Assembly: GCA_903813345.2 (NCBI GenBank)
Contig: CAIIXF020000004.1
Location: forward strand, 10,238,196 to 10,302,195
From: Owenia fusiformis
Lineage: Eukaryota; Annelida; Polychaeta; Sabellida; Oweniidae
Direction: 5' to 3'
DNA: 64,000 nucleotides
Part shown: in pieces, positions 20,825 to 30,902 of the stretch
Layout of the letters: each line of letters begins with the position of its first letter
Position numbering within the stretch: position 1 is the first letter of the stretch
Notes under the pieces: model-generated
Told to the model about the DNA's origin: nothing
Databases searched by the model: none
What the model saw: only the letters and a program-made list of their open reading frames with translations
Made by a program: the position numbers and the translations under genes

Positions 20825-21027
20825 CAGGGTGGGCCAATAAAAATTGGAACATTTTTCTATTAATTCAATTGTCTTTATTTTTGCAGTTCATTTTACAAAA
20901 ATTCAGATAATGGTAAAATAATTATTTGTGAAAATGTTAAAGATAAAAACATGTATGTATGATTATTTTTGGCTTGTAATGGTCATAATCTGTATTCTGC
21001 ATGGTAAATTTTTATTGGTCTACCCTG
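20825..21027. mobile_element. 203-bp mariner-type MITE in lectin intron 1
   Basis: Termini CAGGGTGGGCCAATAAAAATT and AATTTTTATTGGTCTACCCTG are inverted with two mismatches and flanked by TA on both sides. It begins 25 bp after the exon 1 splice donor. No reading frame inside is coding. Confidence 0.8.
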
Positions 21028-21222
21028 TATGTGTATATTTTTATTTATTTATTTATTACAGTGTCACCCGTAATTATACGGCTTATGAGACACAATTACA
21101 ATCATATTATAAGCAGATAAGTCAGAATTAACACTTACTTTAATCTATCTTTAGCCTCCAAAGACAAAAGCAAAAAATTTGAAACATATTTACAGAGTGA
21201 TTTAGAATTCAATAAGTACATT

Positions 21223-22718
21223 CTATGTAAGTTCATCTCTCTGGTTAATATATCAGAAACAAGTCAAATTCTTTACTTCAGAGAATATTTTTAATTTATT
21301 GAGACTTTCGACTAATATCCCTTAGTCTTTTTCAAAATATAACAGCATGTATACATTTATGTGACGTCATAAACAGACAATGGAAAATTTAATTATGTAA
21401 CAAATGACCTAGTAACCTAAAAAAATAACAACAACAAAAAACATAGATACGAAAAAACGAATGACCTAATGATAACCTTAAGATAAATATATCATCGTTA
21501 TGGTAACAATTAAACTCAAATATTACTATTGCATACTTTGCTATACCATTCTTAATTTACAATATTTTATGATACAAATTGTCCAACTGATACCCATTAT
21601 CTCTGTTCATTTTAGGTTGCATTGTTTTAATATGAATTGCTTCCTTAACCCTACGTTTAAGATCATGACTCTCATTATCAATGATTTTTACATTGTTCCA
21701 GTTTATATTATGATCATATTCCATGGAATGTTCAATAACCGCAGAAGCAAGACCTCCAGTCGACAGTAATGTGGGTCTACGATGTTCTCTGATTCTAGTA
21801 ACTAGTTCCCGCTTTGTTTCACCTACATAAGTGGCAATACAGTCTTTACAATCAATTTTGTAAATTACACCGGACTTCTTTTGATCATTAGTTTTGTCCT
21901 TTAAATGCACCAACTGTTTCTTGATAGTATTCTGCGATGAGAAACATACTCGGACACGATGCCTTTTAAAAATACGCCGTAACTGGTTGGAAATACTAGG
22001 GATATACGGAAGAACTGCAGTACACCTTATATCGTCCTCATTTCTTGTTCTGTTTACATTATTTGTCGCATGTCTTTCACCTTCTTTAATCAGCCATTCC
22101 GGGTACCCACACTCCTTTAATGATCGGCAAACCAGTTCCTTTTCTTTCTTTAGATCTTCCTCTTTAGTTACCAATGTTTCTGCCCTCCTAAAGAGGGATT
22201 TGACAACTCCTCTTTTAGTATCAAGAGAATGATTTGATTGGAAATGCAAATACTGATTTGTGTGCGTTGGTTTGCGGTAAACACTAAATGACAAAGATCC
22301 GTCTTGTTCAATCTGGGACATCGTATCCAAAAATGGGAGACGTTTATCGGCGGAACATACTTCCTTGGTGAATTTTATTCTCTCGTGTTGTTTATTCAAA
22401 TGTTCACTAAACGATTGTTCATCATCCCTCTTTATGATCACAAACGTATCGTCAACAAATCGACCCCAAAATCGACGATGATATATTTATCTTAAGGTTA
22501 TTATTAGGTCATTCGTTTTTTCGTATCTATGTTTTTTGTTGTTGTTATTTTTTTAGGTTACTAGGTCATTTGTTACATAATTAAATTTTCCATTGTCTGT
22601 TTATGACGTCACATAAATGTATACATGCTGTTATATTTTGAAAAAGACTAAGGGATATTAGTCGAAAGTCTCAATAAATTAAAAATATTCTCTGAAGTAA
22701 AGAATTTGACTTGTTTCT
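21223..22718 (-). mobile_element. Penelope-like retroelement (PLE) with inverted terminal pLTRs
   Basis: A minus-strand RT/GIY-YIG frame sits between two near-identical inverted repeats of about 240 bp (21255-21497 and 22480-22718). A 12-bp direct repeat AATAAGTACATT flanks the whole unit (21211-21222 and 22719-22730), giving a 1,496-bp insertion. About 32 bp at the left end has no mirror. The 5' part of the RT is missing, as is common in PLE copies. A hammerhead-like stem (GACTAA/TTAGTC followed by GAAAGTC) is in each pLTR (22646-22670 on the plus strand). Confidence 0.85.
21557..22486 (-). pseudogene. 5'-truncated PLE reverse transcriptase with GIY-YIG endonuclease
   Basis: The open frame starts inside the RT catalytic box (FWGRFVDDTFVIIKR, the PLE version of the YxDD motif). 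It continues through the thumb (LPFLDTMSQIEQDGSLSFSV, YRKPTHTNQYLHFQSNHS) and ends in a C-terminal GIY-YIG nuclease. The nuclease has GVIYKIDCKDCIATYVGETK, then RIREHRR and an AVIEHSMEYDH segment. This RT-GIY-YIG order defines Penelope-like elements. Fingers and most of the palm are absent, so the copy cannot be autonomous. The uninterrupted frame suggests a fairly young insertion. Confidence 0.9.
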
Positions 22719-22730
22719 AATAAGTACATT

Positions 22731-23014
22731 GTTTTCTTTTCATTATCACAAGACTCAAATAGATCATATATAGCTTTTACTTTACAAAACATTTCCTCTC
22801 TTAATTTATGATTATCCATGAAGTGATGTCTGTTAATATACTAGTACCCAAGAATGAAGAGTCCTATGTCAGTTTGAGGAAACCAGAAATTTAGAGAAAA
22901 CGGTATAATTCTGAATGAACACATATTTAGGAGGAAACTATACAAATTACTGTTTTTTGAACTAGTCTACAGTATTCTTAAACATGTTCTTCAGGTTGGA
23001 TTATTAAATCACAT
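22731..23014. other. Intron 1 sequence without recognisable element
   Basis: AT-rich; no frame or repeat recognised. Confidence 0.4.
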
Positions 23015-23288
23015 CACAAAACTATTTTTTCTTCTTTTCACAACCTTTATTTTACTAAACAGGACGTTACGGATCCTGTCTGAATCCCTTTTCAACTGTT
23101 ATAAAAACTGTAATGAAGCGCTACAAAATTATTAAATAAAAAAAAATTAAAAAATATATTTTTTAAATTGTTTTGTAGCGCTTTAGTTCAGTTTTTATTA
23201 CAGTTGAAAATGATCCAGACAGGATCCGAAACGTCCTGTTTACTGTTAGTAAAATAAAGGTTGTGGAAAGAAGAAAAAATAGTTTTGT
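23015..23288. mobile_element. Inverted pair of PLE-like terminal repeats without RT
   Basis: Arms of about 120 bp (23015-23130 and 23165-23288) are mirror images. They share CACAACCTTTATTTTACTAA, AGGACGTTACGGATCCTGTC and AGCGCTACAAAA. The loop is A/T-only. The right arm contains a GATCC-AGACA-GGATC hairpin followed directly by CGAAACGTC (23212-23235), the same stem-then-GAAA arrangement as in the PLE at 21223-22718. Confidence 0.6.
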
Positions 23289-23498
23289 AATTTGTAGTCC
23301 TAATTAGTTATTTAGAACCAAATCTATTTAGATGCTTAAGATGACCTCCTATCACTTCCATAACCCAGCAAGACAAGCATCCCCTTTGTCAACACATATT
23401 AACAGATATTCTATGTCCTTTTTGAAATCCAGAGTGAACATTTAACAATAAAACATTCTTCGATTTTCGCCCTTATTTACTACGATTTTACTTACTTA

Positions 23499-24015
23499 CA
23501 CCCCAGTCACATTTCCCACGGCCGCCGTGAGGTCTGTCATTTCTGCGGCCAGTAGCTTTTCTACGCTCGTCGTAGAATTTCTGCGCTCCCATACTTTTGC
23601 AGTCACATTTCCCACGGCAGCCGCACGGTGAATTTTAAATTTCTGTTGATAGATATTACTTTATTTCATTTTATTTACATCGGGACAATTTATAAATGTT
23701 ATTCATATTGCTAAGATGTAATATCAAATGAAAAGTGATCGTGAAACATTGACAAATAATGATTCAATCTTGTTGAGCCAGTTGATTTCTACGGGGACCT
23801 CAGAAATGAACAAATATTATAACTCGAGTTATAATTTCTACGGCGACCCTGCGGCCTGTAAAAAAAACTGTAAAAAAAAACTGTAAAAAAAACTGGATAC
23901 GCCGTACGGAGGCCGCAAGGCGAACGTAGGTTTCCTACGCTCGCCGCAGAAATTCACCGATTTAATTGATCTGCGGTCGACTTACGGCCGCCGTGCGACA
24001 AATGTGACTGGGGTG
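23499..24015. mobile_element. 517-bp GC-rich MITE flanked by TTA
   Basis: Termini CACCCCAGTCACATTT and AAATGTGACTGGGGTG are exact inverted repeats, flanked by TTA (23496-23498 and 24016-24018). A 3-bp TTA duplication fits PIF/Harbinger. Subterminal CACGGCCGCCGTG-like and TTTCTACG/CGTAGAAA-like palindromes fill the arms. Three CTGTAAAAAAAA-type units lie at 23857-23893. No transposase frame. Confidence 0.8.
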
Positions 24016-24138
24016 TTAATAGCATTTAGAAATAAAACAGCAAATTAAAAAAAACGTTGTGAGACGGGGAATAGAGGGGCTAAACAAAGTTTTACGATAG
24101 ATGAGATAATGTAATTATAAGACTAAATAATCTTGTAG

Positions 24139-24315
24139 AATGTGAAGGTGGCTTTTTAACAAACATCTACGAAGGTTCGTCATATTGCATAATCGAGGAG
24201 CAACTTGAATGGAAAGATGCTGAGATGAAATGTATCGAGTATGACGCTCATCTGGTTGCCATAGAGACTTCGAACGAACAAACATCTTTGGTGAACTACC
24301 TGGAGAATAACTCTG
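24139..24315 (+). CDS. PAN/apple + C-type lectin protein, exon 2 of 3 (first half of CTLD)
   Basis: The exon follows TCTTGTAG at 24138 and ends before GTAAAC at 24316. It completes a codon begun in exon 1 (phase 1: G plus AA gives Glu) and ends one base into the next codon. The translation has CEGGFLTNIYEGSSYC, then EWKDAEMKCIEYDAHLVAIE and EQTSLVNYLENN. This is the N-terminal half of a long-form C-type lectin domain: the first Cys pair, the W-xx-A-xxx-C helix and the AHLVAIE strand. The frame runs on past the donor to a stop at 24428, which is intronic. Confidence 0.8.
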
Positions 24316-25463
24316 GTAAACGACAAACCACTTTTGAATTATATCCGAGCAATGGTCATATCACCTTGAGAGAAAAAACAATGTTTTTTATCAAGGCTAT
24401 AATATTTCAACCATCACTGTCTCTGTAGATTTAAATGTAACTGTAGGCTAAGGTCCATAGAAATATTTTTTAAATAAAGATGGCATGGTAATCGATCTGT
24501 GTTTATTCATATAATTCTTAAGGAGGATTGCACCGGTAGTATCCAAAGCCCCGCTATGATTTCAAAGTCGCGAGCAAGTTCCCGCTGAAATCGCGAGGAA
24601 TAAAAAAGTGATGGGTTGTCTTTTGTTTACTTGAATTGTATGATGTACAAAACGTTTTCTTTTTAATTTTCCGCAATGATTACATGGTATTGAGAATAAA
24701 AAGGCAACTGATGGAAAAAAGTATCACGAGCGGTCGTTCTGTGGTTCTTTATTTGACAATTGAAGAGAGAAAAGTATCATCTTGAATCTTTATCTATATA
24801 TTTCTATACGTTATAGGTGAAGAACGACGTTGTCCTGTGGTTGAAATAACGGTAGTGATTTGAAATAAAAATGTACTGAGTTTCACTTCCTAAAGCTTTA
24901 CAGAACACTTTGTATTTAAATGTTATCATATCTCTCAAGGCCCAGCTTCTAGCGGAGCAAAAAGCAAAGACCCCGCTGAAATCATGAGGAGGCCCCGCTG
25001 AAAACATGAGGAGGTCCCGCTGAAAACAGGAGCAAGTGTCTCTCAAAAATGGAATGAATCCTGATTATACCGTGAAAATCTCCCACTATCGTACCCAGCT
25101 TGATCCACTATTTTACCCAGTTTCATGAATACATCATTTGTTGATACAATTCTTAAAAACAGCAAATACTGTATTGATATAGTACATATTATGATACGTT
25201 GTAATGGAAAAATGTGATGAGAATTAGATCGGATGAAATGTTAAAAGTTTAACCTCATTTTCATAATTACGATGTGAACATAAATGTTGTTGATTTTACG
25301 CATCAAATCTAATCAATTCAACTGTTTGAAAAGTAAGTGGAATTCCATCATTTATGAGTACAAGTCGATATTTAGTAAGATTCATGCGTAAGCTAAAACG
25401 ATTAAGTCAGAAAAATGTTCAGTTATACTATTTTTGTCTCAATCTTCTGTTGCCAGCTTAGAT

Positions 25464-25512
25464 ACTCACTCACTCACTCACTCACTCAACCACCCACTAA
25501 CTCACTCACTTT
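25464..25512 (+). repeat. CACT microsatellite
   Basis: ACTCACTCACTCACTCACTC-type run with minor interruptions, directly preceding the CGNN array. Confidence 0.85.
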
Positions 25513-25529
25513 TTCCCTCCCTTTTCAGA

Positions 25530-26290
25530 AATGAACGAACGCACGAACGAATGCAAAAAGTATTTACCAACAAATAACGAACGAACACTCGCACGGACGT
25601 ACGCACGAACGAAGGCATGCACGAATAAATGCACACATGAATGAACGGTCAGACGAACGTACCAACGCACACACGAACGGTCGTTTGAACGCACAAACCG
25701 ACGGCTAGACAAACACGCGCAAAAACGACCAGACAAACGCACGCATGAACGGACGGTCGAAAGAACGCACGCACGGACGAAAGGACGTTCAGATAGACGC
25801 ACTCATGACTGAATGGACAGTCGGACGAAACAAGCACGAACGGAAGATCGGACGAACGCATGCACGCACGAATGAACGGTAGAACAAACGCACGCACGAA
25901 CGAACGGACGGTCGGACGAACGCACACTCGAACGAATGGATGGTCAGACGAACGCACGCACGCGCTAACGATCGGACGGACGAACGCCCGAACGAACGGT
26001 GGGACAAACAAACGCACGAATGTACGATTGGACGGTCGGACGGGCGCTGGCACGAACGGACGGTTTGACGATCGCACGAATGGACGATTTGACTATCGCA
26101 CGAATGCACGAACGAACGAACGAACAAACGGTCAGACGATCGCATGCCTGAGCGAACGGATTTCGAACGAACGCACCAACGAACGTACGTACGGTCGAAC
26201 AAACGCATACACGAACGTACGGTCGGACGAACGCATGCACGAACGAATGAACGGTCGGACGAACGCACGCAAAAAATGGACGGTCAGAAG
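25530..26290 (+). repeat. Period-4 CGNN repeat, very CpG-dense
   Basis: About 760 bp is built of four-base units nearly all starting CG (CGAA, CGCA, CGGA, CGGT, CGTA). A CpG falls at almost every fourth base in an otherwise AT-rich region. Because 4 is not a multiple of 3, the repeat gives long Arg/Thr/Asn-rich or Val/Arg/Ser-rich frames in several phases on both strands (up to 190 aa). None is a gene. Confidence 0.9.
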
Positions 26291-26365
26291 AACAAACAAG
26301 CCAATGAAATATATGTGTCCTCAGAAATTCCTTGGAACATCGAATTATATAGAATTTACATTTAA

Positions 26366-27868
26366 CTGTACGCGAGACGAGCCTACGACAAAATTGATAG
26401 GAATTTATTATGGTACAAGCTTAGCCAAATAGGCATATCTGGTCGCTTTATGGGCGCACTTCAAGCGATGTACAATGACGTAAGGAGTTGTGTGAGCATC
26501 AATGGACACTTAACTGAATCATTTGAGGTTGCATCCGGCCTTAAGCAGGGCTGTTTAACATCTTGTTTGCTCTTCAATCTATATATAAATGACCTTATCG
26601 ATGATGTAAAATCTCTGAATTCGGGAGTCGACGTCAACGGAGAAAATTTTTCCATCCTTGTCTACGCTGACGATATAGCATTTATAGGCCCAACTGAAGA
26701 GGCAGTGCAACGTATGTTGGATGTATTACGCGCATGGTGCTTTAAATGGAGAATGTCATTAAATACTTCGAAAACGAATGTGGTGCACTTTCGACCAAAG
26801 TCCGTACCCCAAACTAACTTCGCATTTAAATTTGATAATCATGACATCAACGTTAAACCATCGTACAAATATCTTGGACTCAGTTTCAATGAACACTTGG
26901 ATTATTCTCTGATGGCGAAAGCAATAGCTCAATCTGCCAGTCGTGCGTTGGGTCTTCTAACAGCAAAGTATAAGTCCTTTGGAGGCCTCCCTTATAAGTG
27001 CTACACGAGATTATACGATTGCCTAGTGCGACCAATACTGGAGTACGGTGCTGAGGTATGGGGACTTAAGCAACATTCCTGCATTAATGCTGTGTTTCAC
27101 AGAGCATGTAGAATTTTTCTTGGAGTTGGGAAATACACACCAAACCTTGCAGTGAGAGCAGAAATGGGATGGCATTCCCCCTACGAACGGCAGATCCGGT
27201 CAGCGACTCGATACAGAGATCGCTGCGAAGCCCTTGAGCGCAATAGGATACCTCGCCGTATTTACAAGTGGAACCAAGATTATGCCTCTCCTAGAACCAA
27301 GAACTGGTATTACAACCTGCATCATATTATAACCAGTGATCTCTCACTTCCGTTTGATTCTCCACTTGGCCACGTATCTGCCGAACTAGAGGCAATTGTC
27401 TTCCAAAGCTGGCAACAAACCATTTGGAACGACGGAAACCGCCCAGCAGGCCAAGGAAATAAGTTAAGAACATACAGAACTTTCAAGCTGGATTTACAAC
27501 CGGAATTCTACCTAGCATCTCATATTTCCATTCGCGACCGGAAAGCATTAGCCTCTTTGAGATGTGGCGTTGCTCCGCTACGTTTGGAAACGGGGCGTTA
27601 CGAACGACTGTCAGTTCCAGAGAGACTGTGTTATTTTTGTGATGTTAATGCCATTGAAAATGAACACCATTTCTTGTTAAAATGTCCGTTTTATTCTAGT
27701 ATCAGAAATGATTTATTTTCCAAGGTTCAGAATAAAATTACAAACTTTCAAAGACTTACTGACGATGAGAAGTTCTATATCTTGATGTCAAATCATGAGA
27801 TTGCTGTTTATGTGGCAAAGGCCTGTGGCCAAATGTTTAAAAAAAGAGAACATAAACTGTACAGTTAA
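26366..27868 (+). pseudogene. LINE reverse transcriptase, 5'-truncated, with C-terminal zinc-knuckle
   Basis: Open from 26366 (about 500 codons). It has RT motifs in order: RRAYDKIDRNLLWYKL, SGLKQGCLTSCLLFNLYIND, LVYADDIAFIG (catalytic ADD), NTSKTNVVHF and YKYLGLSFNEHLDYS. A thumb region with RPILEYGAEVWG follows, then a CYFC...EHHFLLKCPFY zinc-binding end (zf-RVT type). Endonuclease and RT fingers are missing. The class is Jockey/I/CR1-like; the clade is not resolved. The frame is intact over the remaining length, so the insertion is not very old. Confidence 0.9.
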
Positions 27869-28042
27869 TTTTGATGAATATCGTTTTATACATAGTGTCT
27901 TATAGGCCGAACACGGCCTGGGGTAAGAATATTGAATGCTTTTAATACGTTTGAATTTTATTACCATTTGTATTTTAGCTACATGTTTGTATTAATATAT
28001 GCCCAGGACACTTTAATAAATTTTACAAATACAAATACAAAT
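26366..28042 (+). mobile_element. 5'-truncated non-LTR retrotransposon (LINE)
   Basis: RT-coding sequence (26366-27868) is followed by a short 3' UTR with a GGCCGAACACGGCC hairpin and a tail of ACAAAT units at about 28024-28042. Its 5' end abuts the CGNN repeat. It sits inside the 24531-28711 element and in the sense orientation of the lectin gene. Confidence 0.8.
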
Positions 28043-28884
28043 GTACAAAGTCTGTTTACACATTTAAGAATTTTATTTTATGACGAGGCTGACAGATGGA
28101 TCAAACTGCCTGACGTTGCAGAAGAAATAGTTGCGATGTTGCCATTGATATGTTATAATGGTATTAATACGTTATTGACACTCCTTGTACGTTCATATAA
28201 AGAAACTCAATATCTTCATAGAATAATAATGCAGCTTTCCTCGCGATCGAAGCGGGACCTCCTCATGTTTTCAGTGGGACCTCCTCATGTTTTCAGCGGG
28301 GCCACTGAAACACCTTTAATGATGTATTTCGACCCCCATGGCAGACGTAATTGTACAGTTACTTATCAATACAGACCATATTGATCCAATATGTATTATG
28401 AAGTATGTAAATCGTATTTATTGCCTTTATTTTAACGATAAAAGTAATATATATGAACAGTAAATTATGCAAACGTGCATGTTGACGCCCCTCTTTTCAA
28501 TGCCAGTGAAGAAGAATAATTTTTATGTCATTGTTTGTCAAATGTATCTGTTTTTAAAGTATTGCTGGAGTATGGAAGAACAGTAATAAGTATTTTCACC
28601 CTTTTGGTCCATTTTCCAAAGTGATGCAAATAAACAGGACTATGCTCGCGATTTCAGCGGGAACTTGCTCGCGACTTTGAAATCATAGCGGGGCTATGGA
28701 TACTACCCGTGGATTGGATCGAAACCCGGTATTTTCCAACAATGAAAGCGTCGAGATGTCGTTAGTTGACTAGTTGACAAAATGGCGGCATATTTTGTGA
28801 ATTTGAATGTTCAGTTGAAAGTTAATATTTAAAGATTGTCATAGGACTATAGGGCCATGCTGCTACAGTTACAATCCTGATGTA

Positions 28885-29127
28885 ATGCAGCAACTGACCA
28901 TTCATCAAATACAAGAAGTCAACTCCCTCCAAGGGTATATGAAATCAACTCTATTGAAATGTTTGGGGTTGTGTTCAAGAGGATGTGAAAAGTGGCGCCC
29001 CAATGTGCGGGGTGTTGTGAGAGTAGGTCCTCAATCTTTTCAAGAGCTCCAAACAGCCATCTTAGAGGCCATTGAAAAGCTGAAGAACAATTCACATGCA
29101 TGCCAAGGATGGGTAAGAGGCGTGTGA
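28885..29127 (+). pseudogene. Short frame, possibly a transposon-protein relic
   Basis: An 80-codon frame includes PQSFQELQTAILEAIEKLKN and NSHACQGWVRG. It has better composition than chance frames here and lies just inside the 28785 inverted-repeat arm. The family is not recognised. It could equally be an unrelated gene fragment. Confidence 0.25.
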
Positions 29128-29164
29128 CTGGGAAAGACATTACAAACTGTGGCATGGCCTTATA

Positions 29165-29228
29165 GTTGCACAGCTAGCACGGCTAAGCACGTCTAAAAAT
29201 TACTAGAAATTCCACAATTTATACAGTG
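29165..29228 (-). repeat. Word-modular repeat family, copy 3 (fragment)
   Basis: On the minus strand it opens CACTGTATAAATTGTGGAAT, then TTTCTAGTAATTTTTAGACG and TGCTTAG, collinear with the start of copy 1. Confidence 0.6.
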
Positions 29229-30750
29229 ATATGGATTTCATGTTTCTATTGAATCCCTTATTTTGAAGTCTAGCTAAATAATCGAGTTTGATTTTAAACG
29301 TTTTCGGGGATCCGGGCAGAACTCAGGATATAGTACTTGAGTACATTTGCATTCAAAATAATTCAAAATTCAAAATTGCAAATATCATGGAAGTTGATTG
29401 CAATTATGTTCGATGATCGTCAACATGAAAGAACAATATGTCTGAATAATTAGCTATTAAACATCTTTATCAAATCTTTCCTACACTTTTAAATGTTGAT
29501 CTTGTCAAAGAGTACTCTCCATCTGAGATTCAGATGTAGATCGAAAATCAAATTGATTTCAAAGGTATTTATAGATGGTTTACATGAGGGGTTCTGTCCA
29601 TGGTGTATTCCTTTCATAACAAAGAGTTGTTTTGCTTCCGGGGTCCTAAATTATTCAATTTTAAGTAGTAACTAATAAGATTAAACAGATCAAAAAGACT
29701 CGGGGCACTGCCGTCGCCCCATCATGATCAATACAGGTGACAATAAGCGACACATGTTTCAGCGTCATGATAGTAAACCATGACATCTCAAATCTTCCCA
29801 GCCCTTGATTTTTGAGATCTTTCATCCCAGCTCATATTTCATCTAATTGGGGTCATAAAACTTGTGTAACTGTGCCTGTTGCATCCTCGCTGGAAGGGTA
29901 TTTTACAAGTATAAATGAAGTCCTTTGAAGAAGGATGTGCCTGTTGTTAAATACATGTACAATGCCTTACTACATTATGTAATGTATTGACATTAAGGTA
30001 GATGATTACATGATAACAATCACACTTATTGACATTCATAACTCTTCCCATATGATATGCTCAGATCACAGAATATGCCTCATTATATCAGAGCATGTTT
30101 CAGGCGTTTCAGACCCATAGCCAGGATTTGCCAAGGGGTGGGTTACTTTTTTAAGAAATTCCAGGGGGAGTTTACTTTTGGCAATGTTAGTTCAAAAATG
30201 AGCAAAATAATTTAAAAGGTGCTCAGTATGGGGTAAAAAATGCAATTTTGGTCACTGAGGGGGGGGGGGGTCGCTAGAACCAATCTATCCCCCCTGTATT
30301 CGGGCCTGCATGTGCTATCTACATATTTGACAATTTGATTGACACGGTTCAAAGTGGACTTTGTTAATTATTCAAACTGTTTTAATATCTAGGAATATGC
30401 GTCCAAGTTAAAATCACTCGTAATCAGGGTAGATAAACCTAAGAAAAACACATTTCTTGTTTTCATTTGATCTTTAACATGATCCTGTAAAAATGTCAGA
30501 TTTAGCAAAATACATAGGCGATCTCCATCTGCACACATCTACTCATTTCGACTAAGCTATTGCCTATACTTACACGCACACGCATACTTTTAAATTAATT
30601 TTATTTTGATAATGATTTAAAAAACACAAATTATTATTAACACGAAATTAAAATGATTGTTATATTCCAATCCTAGTAAAGTATAATTAAGCGCGACTAT
30701 AGGGCATAACAACATGTGGCCGGTCTAATTATACTGTTTGTTTTGATAAG
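29229..30750. other. Intron 2 sequence with one GGGG-rich interspersed repeat
   Basis: About 30110-30310 is flanked by CCCATAGCCAGGATTTGCC and CCCCCTGTATTCGGGCCTG and contains a 12-G run. It is one of the GGGG-rich family members also seen near 9440, 44390 and 46570. Nothing else recognised. Confidence 0.45.
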
Positions 30751-30902
30751 GCTGTGCAAAGAGATATCAAAACTCTTGACACGCTCTTTACACGCGAGGT
30801 CTTTGCACCTCTTGACACGTCTTGGAATCTCTAGATACGCGGAGTTCCTAGACTATCTTTGCACGTCTAGAAATTGCTTGGAATTTCACATTTGACGCAG
30901 TG
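30751..30902 (-). repeat. Word-modular repeat family, copy 4
   Basis: On the minus strand: CACTGCGTCAAATGTGAAAT, TTTCTAGACGTGCAAAGA, GTCTAGGAACTCCGCG and TATCTAGAGATTCC match copy 1 block by block. Then CTCTTTACAC and CTCTTTGCAC words appear as in copy 2. Confidence 0.65.

Larger units (their letters stand above)
24531..28711. mobile_element. 4.2-kb TIR element with modular subterminal repeats, in lectin intron 2
   Basis: The ends CACCGGTAGTATCC (24531) and its mirror GGATACTACCCGTG (to 28711) are flanked by GATTG on both sides (24526-24530 and 28712-28716). The first about 65 bp mirror the last about 65 bp. Further in, clusters of CCCGCTGAAAACATGAGGAG (24990-25030) mirror 28240-28310, and GAAATCGCGAG/AAAGTCGCGAG words occur near both ends. 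No transposase is visible, and the interior is taken up by a period-4 repeat and a LINE. CAC ends suggest CACTA/Chapaev-like affinity, which is inference. Confidence 0.7.

Noticed and set aside
21894-22232. 112-aa plus-strand frame
   Set aside because: Antisense shadow of the PLE RT/GIY-YIG frame.
25649-26432. Overlapping frames of 142, 159 and 190 aa on both strands (Arg/Thr/Asn-rich or Val/Arg/Ser-rich)
   Set aside because: They are translations of the period-4 CGNN repeat, which stays open in many phases; no domain and no splice or start context.
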